A stretch of DNA of 64,000 bases from Streptomyces kurssanovii (GCF_014649695.1 NZ_BMTN01000002.1:186001-250000), one strand, 5' to 3'; positions 9,238-17,224 are shown, counted from the stretch's first letter. Translations and numbers: made by a program. Notes: generated from the letters alone by a model not told the origin.

Positions 9238-9265
9238 CAACGACCGGTCCCATCTGCGGGTTCCC
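9238..9265 (-). promoter_or_regulatory. SigE-like autoregulatory ECF promoter
   Basis: On the minus strand GGGAACC (9265-9259), a 16-base spacer and CGTTG (9242-9238). This matches the mycobacterial SigE consensus GGAAC, 15-16 bases, then CGTT. It gives a leader of roughly 85 bases to the sigma start at 9144. Confidence 0.7.
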
Positions 9266-9318
9266 GGGTCCAGCGGATACAGTCAGCGTCGCGCCAACTA
9301 CGGGGACAGGAGAGGGTC

Positions 9319-9954
9319 ATCACCGCCAACCAGCAGACGAGCTGGGCGTTCGCCGACGCCTTTGTCGCCGAGGACGACGCTCTGCGCTGGGCCCGGGACC
9401 GGGCCCGGGAGTCAGGGCTGCCCTCGGTGTCCCCGGGCACCGGCGCCGCCCTGCGACTGCTGGCCGCGACCGCCGACGCGAAAGCGGTGGCCGAGATCGG
9501 GACCGGGACGGGAGTCTCGGGCATCTACCTGCTGCACGGCATGCGCCCGGACGGCGTCCTGACCACGGTGGACCTCGAGCCGGAACGCCAGCAGTTCGCC
9601 CGGGAGGCCTTCCGCGCGGCCGGCTTCGCCGGGAACCGCGCCCGCTTCATCCCCGGCCGCGCGCTGGACGTCCTGCCGCGGCTCGCGGACGGCGGATACG
9701 ACCTCGTGTTCTGCGACGGCGACCGCACCGAGTCCCTCGACTACCTCGCTGAATCGTTGCGCCTGCTGAGGCCTGGCGGACTCGTCTGCTTCGAGGGCGT
9801 GTTCGCCGACGGCCGTACGGTCGACTCCGCCGCGCAGCCGGCGGAGGTCCTCCGGGTGCGTGAGCTGCTGCGGGCGGTCCGCGAGAGCCATGAACTCCTG
9901 CCGACGCTGCTGCCGGTGGGCGACGGGCTCCTCTGCGCGGTCCGCCGCGCCTGA
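9319..9954 (+). CDS. O-methyltransferase family 3, probable non-canonical ATC start
   Basis: SAM-dependent methyltransferase of 211 residues with the Rossmann motif I AEIGTGTGVSGIYLL (about 55-70), the acidic loop VDLEPERQQF and the metal/SAM motif DLVFCDGDR. It resembles Rv1220c of M. tuberculosis, also divergent from sigE. The conserved N-terminus (TANQQTSWAFADAFVAEDD) is in frame, yet no ATG, GTG or TTG precedes it back to a TAG at 9160. ATC at 9319 is spaced 6 bases from AGGAG (9308-9312) and gives the expected length. Starting at GTG 9427 would remove 36 conserved residues. Substrate unknown. Confidence 0.8.
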   Translation: MTANQQTSWAFADAFVAEDDALRWARDRARESGLPSVSPGTGAALRLLAATADAKAVAEIGTGTGVSGIYLLHGMRPDGVLTTVDLEPERQQFAREAFRAAGFAGNRARFIPGRALDVLPRLADGGYDLVFCDGDRTESLDYLAESLRLLRPGGLVCFEGVFADGRTVDSAAQPAEVLRVRELLRAVRESHELLPTLLPVGDGLLCAVRRA

Positions 9955-10063
9955 GCCGGCACCCGGCGAGGTTCTCCGGAGCTCCGCCTCCGTACCCCCG
10001 CGCCCGGGAAACGGGCGGGCCGGGTGCGCCGAACCCCCTGGAACACACCGGGTCCGCCGCACC

Positions 10064-10097
10064 CCTGAAACGCGCACTGCCCCTGAAACACACACTG
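10064..10097. repeat. 17-bp imperfect tandem repeat
   Basis: Two adjoining 17-base units (10064-10080 and 10081-10097) differing at two positions, directly before the DUF3117 terminator hairpin. A weaker relative lies near 10036. Confidence 0.7.
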
Positions 10098-10124
10098 CCC
10101 CGGCACGAACCGTGCCGGGGCAGT
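10094..10124. terminator. Strong hairpin between O-methyltransferase and DUF3117 genes
   Basis: Perfect 14-bp inverted repeat (10094-10107, 10111-10124) with an AAC loop. It lies 17 bases past the stop of the minus-strand DUF3117 gene and 140 bases past the plus-strand methyltransferase, so it can serve both. Confidence 0.82.
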
Positions 10125-10140
10125 GGAAAATCAGGGCGCG

Positions 10141-10308
10141 TCAGCCGACGACCTTCTTCAGGGCGTCACCGAGTGCATCGGCTTCGTCCGGAGTCAGTTC
10201 GACGACAAGCCGACCGCCGCCTTCGAGCGGAACGCGCATGACGATGCCCCGCCCCTCCTTTGTCACCTCGAGCGGGCCGTCGCCCGTCCGCGGCTTCATG
10301 GCCGCCAT
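10141..10308 (-). CDS. DUF3117 small protein
   Basis: Small protein of 55 residues starting MAAMKPRTGDGPLEVTKEGR and ending LGDALKKVVG, the hallmark layout of the actinobacterial DUF3117 family (Rv1211 in M. tuberculosis). It is predicted to form a short beta hairpin followed by an acidic helix (LTPDEADAL). No signal peptide or catalytic motif is evident. It is monocistronic, with its own hairpin downstream. Function unknown. Strong conservation and synteny argue for a core role. Confidence 0.93.
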   Translation of the reverse strand: MAAMKPRTGDGPLEVTKEGRGIVMRVPLEGGGRLVVELTPDEADALGDALKKVVG

Positions 10309-10620
10309 GCTCGTTCCCCTTCCTGAAACCAGCTCATCGCAGCCGGCGGCCCCGTGAGAGGTGCTGTGTCACCGGCATCGAACACATTGCTTCCAGGTCA
10401 TTATCCCGCATGGCGGGACCCAAAGACCAACATCGGTCGGCATCGCTTGCGCAACGCGCTCTCTCAAAACCACCCAATTCGGCGATGTGCCTGCGATACT
10501 TCGCCGCCGCTCCCCAGGCGCCCCACGGAGTTTGTTAGACGCAGGTCACATGTCCACACCCGATGATCTCCGTCATGCTGGCCTCGACACTGCCGTCAGA
10601 ACCACCAAAGGGGACCCACC
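10309..10620. other. Divergent intergenic region, 312 bases
   Basis: Lies between the DUF3117 start and the crotonase start. It contains a perfect 6-bp inverted repeat TCCCGC/GCGGGA at 10404-10418 within a relatively AT-rich patch, a plausible operator or promoter zone. I see no convincing -35/-10 pair and no ORF of note. Confidence 0.5.
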
Positions 10621-11421
10621 ATGGCCGACTCCGTGCTGTACGACGTGAACGACGGACTCGCGACGATCACGATCAACCGGCCCGAGGCCATGAACGCGAT
10701 GAACGTCGACGCGAAGGTCGCTCTGCGCGACGCCGTGCAGGCCGCGGCCGCCGACACGGCGGTACGCGCGGTGCTGCTGACCGCCACCGGGAAGGCGTTC
10801 TGCGTCGGGCAGGACCTCAAGGAGCACGTGTCCCTCCTCGCGGCCGACCGCGAGTCCGGCAGCGGCGGGACCATGAGCACCGTGCGCGAGCACTACAACC
10901 CGATCGTCCGGGCGCTGACCGGGATGCAGAAGCCGGTCGTCGCCGGGGTCAACGGCGTGGCCGCCGGCGCCGGCCTCGGGTTCGCGCTGGCCGCCGACTA
11001 CCGGGTCGTCGCCGACACGGCCAAGTTCACGACGTCCTTCGCCGGTGTGGCGCTCACCGCCGACTCCGGCGTGTCCTGGACGCTTCCGCGCCTGATCGGC
11101 CAGAGCCGCGCCGCCGACCTGCTGCTCTTCCCCCGCTCGTTCTCCGCGCAGGAGGCGTACGACTGGGGCATCGCGAACAAGCTCGTCCCGGCGGACGACC
11201 TGGCCGCGGAGGCCGCCGCCGTTGCCCGCGCACTGGCCGAGGGGCCCACGCTCGCCTACGCCGCGCTGAAGGAGTCGATGGCCTACGGCGCGGACCGTTC
11301 GCTCAGCGAGGCGCTGGACAAGGAGGAGGAGCTGCAGGCGAAGGCCGGCGCCTCCGAGGACCACGCGATCGCGGTGCAGGCGTTCCTGGCCAAGGAGACA
11401 CCCAAGTACCTCGGTCGCTGA
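10621..11421 (+). CDS. Enoyl-CoA hydratase/isomerase (crotonase) family, PaaG-like
   Basis: Crotonase-fold enzyme of 266 residues acting on acyl-CoA thioesters. It shows the N-terminal strands VLYDVNDGLATITINRPEAMNA, oxyanion-hole segment CVGQDL (about 60-65) and the second oxyanion region AGVNGVAAGAGLGFALAADY (about 105-125). At the site where hydratases have a catalytic Glu, the sequence reads TADSGVSW, that is Asp, as in PaaG/isomerase members. This favours a double-bond isomerase over a hydratase. The gene stands alone, so the pathway is not shown by context. Confidence 0.9.
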   Translation: MADSVLYDVNDGLATITINRPEAMNAMNVDAKVALRDAVQAAAADTAVRAVLLTATGKAFCVGQDLKEHVSLLAADRESGSGGTMSTVREHYNPIVRALTGMQKPVVAGVNGVAAGAGLGFALAADYRVVADTAKFTTSFAGVALTADSGVSWTLPRLIGQSRAADLLLFPRSFSAQEAYDWGIANKLVPADDLAAEAAAVARALAEGPTLAYAALKESMAYGADRSLSEALDKEEELQAKAGASEDHAIAVQAFLAKETPKYLGR

Positions 11422-11443
11422 GCCCGTCCGGGCCTGCGTGGCG

Positions 11444-12037
11444 TCAGCGGCCGCCGCCGCGCGCCACGCAGTCGGCGAGGTGGTCGTCGACGAGCCCGCA
11501 GGCCTGCATCAGGGCGTACGCGGTCGTCGGGCCCACGAAGCGCAGGCCGCGCTTCTTGAGCGCCTTGGCCAGAGCGGTGGACTCGTCGGTGACGGCCGGC
11601 ACGTCGGCGATCGTGCGGGGGGCGGACCGCGTCGTGCCGGGCGCGAACGACCAGATCAGGTCATCGAGCTCGCCGGCGGGCCAGTCGGCGAGCACCCGCG
11701 CGTTGGCCAGGGTCGCCCCGATCTTGGCGCGGTTGCGGATGATGCCGGGGTCGGCGAGCAGGCGCTCCTCGTCGGCCTCGGTGAAGGCGGCCACCGAGGA
11801 GATCTTGAAGCCGTCGAAGGCGCTGCGGAATCCTTCCCTGCGGCGCAGGATCGTGATCCAGGACAGCCCGGACTGGAAGGCCTCGAGGCAGAGCCTTTCG
11901 AACAGGGCGTCGTCGCCGTGGACCGGGCGGCCCCACTCCTCGTCGTGGTACGTGACGTAGTCGGCGGTGGACAGCCCCCAGGGGCAGCGGAGCCCGCCGT
12001 CCGGTCCGGGCACGGCGGCGCCGGTCACCACGGTCAC
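11444..12037 (-). CDS. tag: DNA-3-methyladenine glycosylase I
   Basis: Base-excision repair glycosylase of 197 residues removing 3-methyladenine. Family hallmarks are all visible: CPWG near residue 18, YHDEEWG, LFERLCLEAFQSGLSWITIL, and the C-terminal VDDHLADC. The first Cys, the YHD His, and the last His and Cys correspond to the structural zinc ligands of E. coli Tag. Its start overlaps the end of the DivIVA-domain gene by 4 bases, so the two are probably one transcript. The order next to folP2 matches mycobacterial tagA (Rv1210). Confidence 0.95.
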   Translation of the reverse strand: MTVVTGAAVPGPDGGLRCPWGLSTADYVTYHDEEWGRPVHGDDALFERLCLEAFQSGLSWITILRRREGFRSAFDGFKISSVAAFTEADEERLLADPGIIRNRAKIGATLANARVLADWPAGELDDLIWSFAPGTTRSAPRTIADVPAVTDESTALAKALKKRGLRFVGPTTAYALMQACGLVDDHLADCVARGGGR

Positions 12038-12387
12038 CGGCCCGGCTCCTCTCCGGGCTTGGTGAACATGTCCTGCCTGCCCACCGCGGTGGCCTGGGCC
12101 CCGGCGAGCGCGGACTCCAGGTCGGCGATGCGCGCGTCCCGCTCGGCGAGCTCCGCGCCGAGGCGGCCGAGCACCTCGTCCACGTCCGCCATCCGGTAGC
12201 CGCGCAGGCCGACGGGGAGGCGGAGGGCTTCGACGTCGGCACGGCCGACGGGGCGCCCGGGCGGCAGCGGGTCCACCAGCTGCTCCGGAGGGGCCTCCGG
12301 CAGTGCCGCGCTGTCACTGCCGCCGACCACCGCGAGCGTGACCGCCGCGATGACCACGACCATCGCGATCAGCAAGAACCAGAACAC
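12034..12387 (-). CDS. DivIVA-domain small membrane protein
   Basis: Protein of 117 residues with an N-terminal membrane helix (FWFLLIAMVVVIAAVTLAVV, 2-21), a short acidic/Pro linker and a DivIVA-like segment at about 50-95. That segment has the ADVEALRLPVGLRGYRMADVDEVL motif, split here as VEALRLPVGLRGY and RMADVDEVL, and a coiled coil (LGAELAERDARIADLESAL). Such proteins sit at the membrane and help organise polar growth or septation. Role here is inferred. Equivalent in place to Rv1209. Overlaps tag by 4 bases. Confidence 0.85.
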   Translation of the reverse strand: MFWFLLIAMVVVIAAVTLAVVGGSDSAALPEAPPEQLVDPLPPGRPVGRADVEALRLPVGLRGYRMADVDEVLGRLGAELAERDARIADLESALAGAQATAVGRQDMFTKPGEEPGR

Positions 12388-12520
12388 GATCGACCCTCTC
12401 CCCGAACTTCCCGTACGTCCCCGGGGAACTTACCCGAGCGGAAAACCGTCCACCGCTGATCGTGCCACGGGGCACCGACAGCTAGGGTCGCAGGCGAACG
12501 ACCTGAGGAGGAAACAGCGG

Positions 12521-13381
12521 ATGCTGCGGCTGGGACGGCGCGAGTTCGACGCGCACGAGCCGGTGATCATGGCGATCGTGAACCGGACGCCCGACTCCTT
12601 CTACGACCGGGGCGCGACGTTCCGGGACGAGCCCGCCCTGTCCCGCGTCGAGCAGGCGGTGGCCGAGGGCGCCGCCATCATCGACATCGGCGGGGTGAAG
12701 GCCGGACCCGGCGAGGAGGTGTCCGCCGAGGAAGAGGCGCGGCGCACGGTCGGCTTCGTGGCCGAGGTGCGGCGACGCCACCCGGACGTGGTGATCAGCG
12801 TCGACACCTGGCGCCACGACGTGGGCGCGGCGGTCTGCGAGGCGGGCGCCGATGTGCTGAACGACGCGTGGGGCGGCGTGGACCCGAAGCTTGCGGAGGT
12901 CGCCGCACGCTGCGGGGCCGGTCTGGTGTGCACCCACGCGGGCGGCGCCGAACCGCGCACACGTCCGCACCGGGTGGCATACGACGACGTCATGGCGGAC
13001 ATCCTCCGCGTGACGCTCGCGCTGGCGGAGCGGGCGGTCGGGCTCGGCGTCCGCCGGGACGGGATCATGATCGATCCCGGTCATGACTTCGGCAAGAACA
13101 CCCGGCACAGCCTGGAGGCGACCCGCCGGCTCGGGGAGATGACGGAGACCGGCTGGCCGGTGCTGGTGTCCTTGTCGAACAAGGACTTCGTCGGGGAGAC
13201 CCTCGACAAGCCGGTCAAGGAGCGGGTGCTGGGCACTCTGGCGACCACGGCGGTGTCCGCCTGGCTGGGCGCGCAGGTCTACCGCGTGCACGAGGTGGCG
13301 GAGACCAAGCAGGTCCTGGACATGGTGGCCTCGATCGCGGGCCACCGCCCGCCGGCGGTCGCCCGCCGCGGTCTCGCCTGA
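12521..13381 (+). CDS. folP2: Dihydropteroate synthase-like protein (FolP2 type)
   Basis: TIM-barrel protein of 286 residues of the dihydropteroate synthase family, which condenses p-aminobenzoate with dihydropterin pyrophosphate in folate synthesis. It shows VIMAIVNRTPDSFYDRG near the N-terminus, IIDIGGVKAGPGEE, ISVDTWRHDV, DVLNDAWGG and IMIDPGHDFGKN. ATG at 12521 has AGGAGG 10 bases upstream; a TAGGGT -10 candidate is at 12483. Mycobacterial FolP2 is reported to lack measurable synthase activity, so the same caution applies. It is divergent from DivIVA/tag and convergent with the LOG gene. Confidence 0.88.
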   Translation: MLRLGRREFDAHEPVIMAIVNRTPDSFYDRGATFRDEPALSRVEQAVAEGAAIIDIGGVKAGPGEEVSAEEEARRTVGFVAEVRRRHPDVVISVDTWRHDVGAAVCEAGADVLNDAWGGVDPKLAEVAARCGAGLVCTHAGGAEPRTRPHRVAYDDVMADILRVTLALAERAVGLGVRRDGIMIDPGHDFGKNTRHSLEATRRLGEMTETGWPVLVSLSNKDFVGETLDKPVKERVLGTLATTAVSAWLGAQVYRVHEVAETKQVLDMVASIAGHRPPAVARRGLA

Positions 13382-13454
13382 GAGCCGCGGCCGCACGCAC
13401 GACCGGAGCCGGACGCGCACGAGTCCCCGGTCCGGGACGGCGCGGCCAGGGGAC

Positions 13455-13478
13455 GGCCCCGGACGCTCGTCCGGGGCC
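13455..13478. terminator. Bidirectional hairpin between folP2 and LOG genes
   Basis: 10-bp perfect stem (13455-13464 with 13469-13478) and a GCTC loop in the 117-base convergent gap. It can terminate both genes. Confidence 0.7.
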
Positions 13479-13498
13479 CCCGAACCGGTAGCGCGCGG

Positions 13499-14248
13499 CT
13501 ACCTGCCCGTCTCCTTGGAGACCATGGCCACCGCCTCCTCCACGTCGTCCGTGACGTGGAAGAGCAGCAGGTCCTTCTCCGATGCCTTGCCCTGGGCGAT
13601 GACGGTGTCGCGCAGCCAGTCGACCAGGCCGCTCCAGTAGTCCGTACCGAAGAGCACGATCGGAAAGCGCGTCACCTTGCGCGTCTGGACGAGGGTCAGC
13701 GCCTCGAACAGCTCGTCCAGCGTGCCGAGTCCGCCCGGCAGCACCACGAAGCCCTGCGCGTACTTCACGAACATCGTCTTGCGGACGAAGAAGTAGCGGA
13801 AGTTCACCCCGATGTCGACGTGCGGGTTGATGCCCTGCTCGAAGGGCAGCTCGATGCCGAGACCGACCGAGATCCCCTTGGCCTCGCTCGCGCCCTTGTT
13901 CGCGGCCTCCATGACTCCGGGACCGCCGCCGGTGATCACCGCGAAGCCTGCCTTGGCCAGCGCCCTGCCGAGCTCGACGCCCACCTCGTACTCGGGTGTG
14001 CCGGCCGGGGTACGGGCGGAACCGAAGACGCTGATGGCACTGGGCAGTTCGGCGAGGGCGCCGAAGCCCTCGACGAACTCGGACTGGATGCGCATGACCC
14101 GCCACGGGTCGGTGTGCACCCACTGGGAGTCGCCCTCGGTGTCGAGCAGCCGCTGATCGGTGGTGCCCGGCCGGATCTGTTCCCTGCGGCGCAGTACCGG
14201 TCCCAGCCGCTGCTCCTCCAGCGCCCGCAATCCCTCGGGGTTGCTCAT
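13499..14248 (-). CDS. LOG-family (TIGR00730) Rossmann-fold nucleotide hydrolase
   Basis: Protein of 249 residues with the lysine-decarboxylase-like/LOG signature PGGLGTLDELFE (about 160-171) and the upstream ISVFGSAR and GGGPGVMEAANKG motifs. Characterised members are cytokinin riboside 5'-monophosphate phosphoribohydrolases, not lysine decarboxylases. Here the substrate is probably a purine ribonucleotide. The first 60 residues (EEQRLGPVLRRREQIRPG) are the N-terminal extension typical of the actinobacterial branch (Rv1205). GAGGGAG lies upstream of ATG 14248. Lies between dapE and folP2. Confidence 0.9.
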   Translation of the reverse strand: MSNPEGLRALEEQRLGPVLRRREQIRPGTTDQRLLDTEGDSQWVHTDPWRVMRIQSEFVEGFGALAELPSAISVFGSARTPAGTPEYEVGVELGRALAKAGFAVITGGGPGVMEAANKGASEAKGISVGLGIELPFEQGINPHVDIGVNFRYFFVRKTMFVKYAQGFVVLPGGLGTLDELFEALTLVQTRKVTRFPIVLFGTDYWSGLVDWLRDTVIAQGKASEKDLLLFHVTDDVEEAVAMVSKETGR

Positions 14249-14345
14249 GACCTGCTCCCTCCGCCGAACATCATCTGCTTTGGCTCAGGGTAGGTCGGCC
14301 GACGTTACGAATGGCGAAATCGGGGCGATCCACCAGGATGCGATG

Positions 14346-15425
14346 TCAGGAAGTGAGCCACTCACGCAGCCGGTCCTCGCAGTGCGTGATCTTGTCCACG
14401 GCGACGTGTTCGTCCCGCTTGTGGGCGAAGAGCGCATCGCCGGGGCCGTAGTTGACCGCGGGCACTCCCAGGGCGCTGAAGCGTGAGACGTCCGTCCAGC
14501 CGAACTTGGGCTGTGCGGTGCCGCCCACCGCCTCCATGAACGCGGCGGCAGCGGGGTGCGACAGACCGGGCAGGGCCCCGCCGGTGTGGTCGTCCACCAC
14601 GATCTCGCTCACACCGCAGTCGGCGAACACCTCGCGGACATGCTCCTCGGCCTCGGCCATGCTGCGGTCAGGGGCGTAGCGGTAGTTGACCACCACGGTG
14701 CATTCGTCGGGGATGACATTGGTGGCCACACCTCCCTCGATGCCGACGGCGTTGAGGCCCTCCCGGTACTCCAGCCCGTCGATGACCGGCCGGCGCGGCT
14801 CGTACGACGCGAGGCGGGCCAGGATCGGGCCGGCGGTGTGAATGGCGTTGGACCCCATCCAGCTGCGCGCGGAGTGTGCCCGCTCCCCCTTCGTGCGCAG
14901 GTGGACCCGGAGCGTCCCCTGGCAGCCGCCCTCGACCTGGGCGTCGGAGGGCTCCAGCAGGACCGCGAAGTCTCCGACGAGCCAGTCCGGGTGGGCCTCG
15001 GCCACATGCCCCAGTCCGTTGAGGTGTGCGGCTACCTCTTCGTTGTCGTAGAAGACGAAGGTGAGGTCACGGTTGGGCTCCGGAACGGTGGCGGCGATCC
15101 GCAGCTGGACGGCGACGCCCGACTTCATGTCACTGGTGCCGCAGCCCCACAGGATGCCGTCGTCGTCGAGCCGCGAGGGCACGTTGCCGGCGATCGGGAC
15201 CGTGTCGATGTGCCCCGCCAGCACGACCCGCTCGGAGCGGCCGAGGCGGGTCCTGGCCACGACGTTGTTTCCGTGCCGGTCGACGGTGAGGTGCGGCAGC
15301 TCGCGCAGCGCTTCCTCGATGGCGTCGGCGAGGGGCTTCTCGGTGCCGCTGACCGACGGGAAGTCGACCAGGGCTGCGGTGAGCGCGGGTGCGTCGAGGG
15401 TGAGGTCAAGCGCGGTCTCAGGCAT
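14346..15425 (-). CDS. dapE: Succinyl-diaminopimelate desuccinylase
   Basis: M20-family zinc amidase of 359 residues that hydrolyses N-succinyl-LL-diaminopimelate in the lysine/cell-wall DAP pathway. Metal-site motifs seen are LAGHIDTVP (His, Asp), CGTSDMKSG and FVFYDNEEVA (catalytic Glu pair), with a late ALFAHKRDEHV His. ATG at 15425 (MPETALD) was preferred to 15467 because the longer leader is Arg-rich and not family-like. The partner transaminase dapC is 2 kb away on the same strand. Confidence 0.93.
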   Translation of the reverse strand: MPETALDLTLDAPALTAALVDFPSVSGTEKPLADAIEEALRELPHLTVDRHGNNVVARTRLGRSERVVLAGHIDTVPIAGNVPSRLDDDGILWGCGTSDMKSGVAVQLRIAATVPEPNRDLTFVFYDNEEVAAHLNGLGHVAEAHPDWLVGDFAVLLEPSDAQVEGGCQGTLRVHLRTKGERAHSARSWMGSNAIHTAGPILARLASYEPRRPVIDGLEYREGLNAVGIEGGVATNVIPDECTVVVNYRYAPDRSMAEAEEHVREVFADCGVSEIVVDDHTGGALPGLSHPAAAAFMEAVGGTAQPKFGWTDVSRFSALGVPAVNYGPGDALFAHKRDEHVAVDKITHCEDRLREWLTS

Positions 15426-15496
15426 GGCTCCGACGATAAGCGGTCGGCGGCGGGTCCTGACCGGCACACCCCCCGGGGGCGCTCCGGGGGCTCCAG

Positions 15497-15508
15497 TACG
15501 GTGGGCGG
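15497..15508 (+). promoter_or_regulatory. Candidate leaderless -10 element
   Basis: TACGGT at 15497-15502, six bases before the GTG at 15509. No Shine-Dalgarno lies between. The spacing fits a leaderless transcript. Confidence 0.5.
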
Positions 15509-16456
15509 GTGTCCGAGACCGCCTCTCCCGTCCGGCGCGGCCGCCTCTTGCGCTTCGCGGCCGCGTCCCTCGTGCTGCTGGCCCTCATCGGTTACGTCGC
15601 GGTGCAGTACGTCACCGGCGGCGGAAGCCCGCGCTGTGTCGTCCGTACGGCCGAGGGCGACGGCCCGTCGTACGAGCTGACGGCCGAGATGGCGGGGAAC
15701 GCCGCGACGATCTCCGCGGTGGGCACGACCCGCGGGATGCCGGAGCGGGCGGTGACGATCGCGCTGGCGACCGCGCTCCAGGAGTCGGCGCTGCGCAACA
15801 TCGCGCACGGCGACCGGGACTCCCTCGGCCTGTTCCAGCAGCGCCCTTCGCAGGGATGGGGGACGCCCGAGCAGATCCTGGACCCCGTCTACGCCTCGGG
15901 GAAGTTCTACGACGGTCTGGCCGAGGTGCCCGGATACTCCCGGCTGCCGCTCACGGTGGCCGCGCAGCGCGTCCAGCGCAGCGGTTTCCCGCAGGCGTAC
16001 GCGAAGCACGAGCCGGACGCCGCGCTGCTGGCCGCGGCCCTCACGGGCCGGGCCTCCGCGACCCTGACCTGCGACGTGAGGAGCGGCGGCGGGCCGGGCG
16101 ACCCGGCGCGGATCCGGACCGAGCTGACGCGGGCCTTCGGGCCCGAGGTGCTGCCGAAGGGCGGCAGCGGCCGGGGGCGCGCGGGCGACGCGGCTGCGCG
16201 TGAGGTGTCCGTTCCCGTGCAGGCGACGGTAGAGACGGACGGCGGCACCGGCGCGCACGGCGGCGGCCACGGCCGGGGCGGCGAGCGCGGCTGGGAGCTC
16301 GCGCACTGGGCGGTGGCCCGGGCCGAAGAGCTGCGTATCGAGGAGGTCTCGTACGCGGGCCGGGTGTGGAGCGCCGAGGAGTCGGAAGAAGGCTGGCGTC
16401 CGGCGGGCGGCGAGGACAGCGGCACGGACGACGTACGCATCCGCATCGCACGCTAG
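15509..16456 (+). CDS. Exported lysozyme-like-fold protein (often mislabelled heavy-metal transporter)
   Basis: Protein of 315 residues with an N-terminal membrane anchor (RLLRFAAASLVLLALIGYVA, about 11-31) and an extracytoplasmic domain. The core has MPERAVTIALATALQESALRN followed by DSLGLFQQRPSQGWG, given here in two parts; the Glu-Ser after ALQ and the GLFQQRP segment look like lytic-transglycosylase/lysozyme-fold motifs. The C-terminal 100 residues are charged and of another composition (GGHGRGGERGWE). Nothing suggests metal transport. Catalytic activity on peptidoglycan is inference. Divergent from dapE, likely leaderless. Confidence 0.75.
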   Translation: MSETASPVRRGRLLRFAAASLVLLALIGYVAVQYVTGGGSPRCVVRTAEGDGPSYELTAEMAGNAATISAVGTTRGMPERAVTIALATALQESALRNIAHGDRDSLGLFQQRPSQGWGTPEQILDPVYASGKFYDGLAEVPGYSRLPLTVAAQRVQRSGFPQAYAKHEPDAALLAAALTGRASATLTCDVRSGGGPGDPARIRTELTRAFGPEVLPKGGSGRGRAGDAAAREVSVPVQATVETDGGTGAHGGGHGRGGERGWELAHWAVARAEELRIEEVSYAGRVWSAEESEEGWRPAGGEDSGTDDVRIRIAR

Positions 16457-16600
16457 TTCAGCGCGTCCCTCGAACGAGGCAGTCCGTTCCCCTCCGGGAC
16501 ACGCCGTTCCGGGCACCGGACCACCCCAGGACGAGCACGTCGATTCCCCTTGAGAGCAACGGGAAGTGACGGTTCGCCAGGTGTCTCCACCGTGCAGGGT

Positions 16601-16630
16601 TTGACCGTTTTCATCCGAGAACGATAATGC
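16601..16630 (+). promoter_or_regulatory. Housekeeping-type promoter for the Ala/Lys-repeat secreted protein
   Basis: TTGACC (16601-16606), 18-base spacer, TAATGC (16625-16630). This is a good -35 and a fair -10 in an AT-rich stretch about 120 bases before the start codon at 16752. Confidence 0.6.
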
Positions 16631-16751
16631 GACGCATTACCAACTCTTTACCTTGGGTCACCGCAACTTCCCCCCCGCTCCCCCCGGTTGTCAGGACGTC
16701 CGAACGCCGGACACGCAGCATTCCGAACGTCCTCTCGTCTCAAGGAGCATC

Positions 16752-17210
16752 ATGTCCCTCCCCCTGACCCGTCGGATCGCCCGTGCCGCGCTGCTCATCG
16801 CGGCGGGAGCAGCTCCCGTGGTCGGTGCGGCCGGCTCCGCAGGCGCCGTTGAACTCCCGCAGGCCCCGGTCGGCGGCCTCTCCGCCCTCGACGCGGACAA
16901 CGTCGACTCCACGGTCGACGGTGTCTCGAAGGAGACCACCAAGGTGGCCGGCCAGGTCGGCGGCAAGACCGCGAAGAAGGCCGCCCCGGTGGCGACCAAG
17001 ACCGTCGGCAAGGCGGCCAAGACGGCCACGCCGGTCGCCACGAAGGCGGCCAAGACGGCCACGCCGGTCGTCACGAAGGCCGCCGGTGACACCGCCGGGC
17101 AGGCGGGCGACCTGGCCGGCGGCGCCGGCGAGGGCGGGCTGCCGACCGACTCGCTGACCGGCGGGGACCTGCCCACCGGTGCGCTGGGCGGCGGCCTGCC
17201 GATCGGCTGA
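16752..17210 (+). CDS. Secreted Ala/Lys/Thr-repeat protein
   Basis: Small secreted protein of 152 residues with a clear signal peptide (TRRIARAALLIAAGAAPVVG, cleavage likely after AGAVE region near 33). The mature part has a run at about 72-115 of near-repeats KKAAPVATKT, KAAKTATPVATK and KAAKTATPVVTK, then a Gly-rich tail (GGGLPIG). The repeat is strongly basic and would form amphipathic helices, so binding to teichoic acid or membrane is possible. It has an AAGGAG site before ATG 16752, its own promoter and a 21-bp terminator. Function not known. Confidence 0.8.
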   Translation: MSLPLTRRIARAALLIAAGAAPVVGAAGSAGAVELPQAPVGGLSALDADNVDSTVDGVSKETTKVAGQVGGKTAKKAAPVATKTVGKAAKTATPVATKAAKTATPVVTKAAGDTAGQAGDLAGGAGEGGLPTDSLTGGDLPTGALGGGLPIG

Positions 17211-17224
17211 CACACGGCGCACAT

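Noticed and set aside
10141-10308. Toxin-antitoxin module around the 55-residue gene
   Set aside because: The protein matches DUF3117, stands alone with its own terminator, and has no partner gene.
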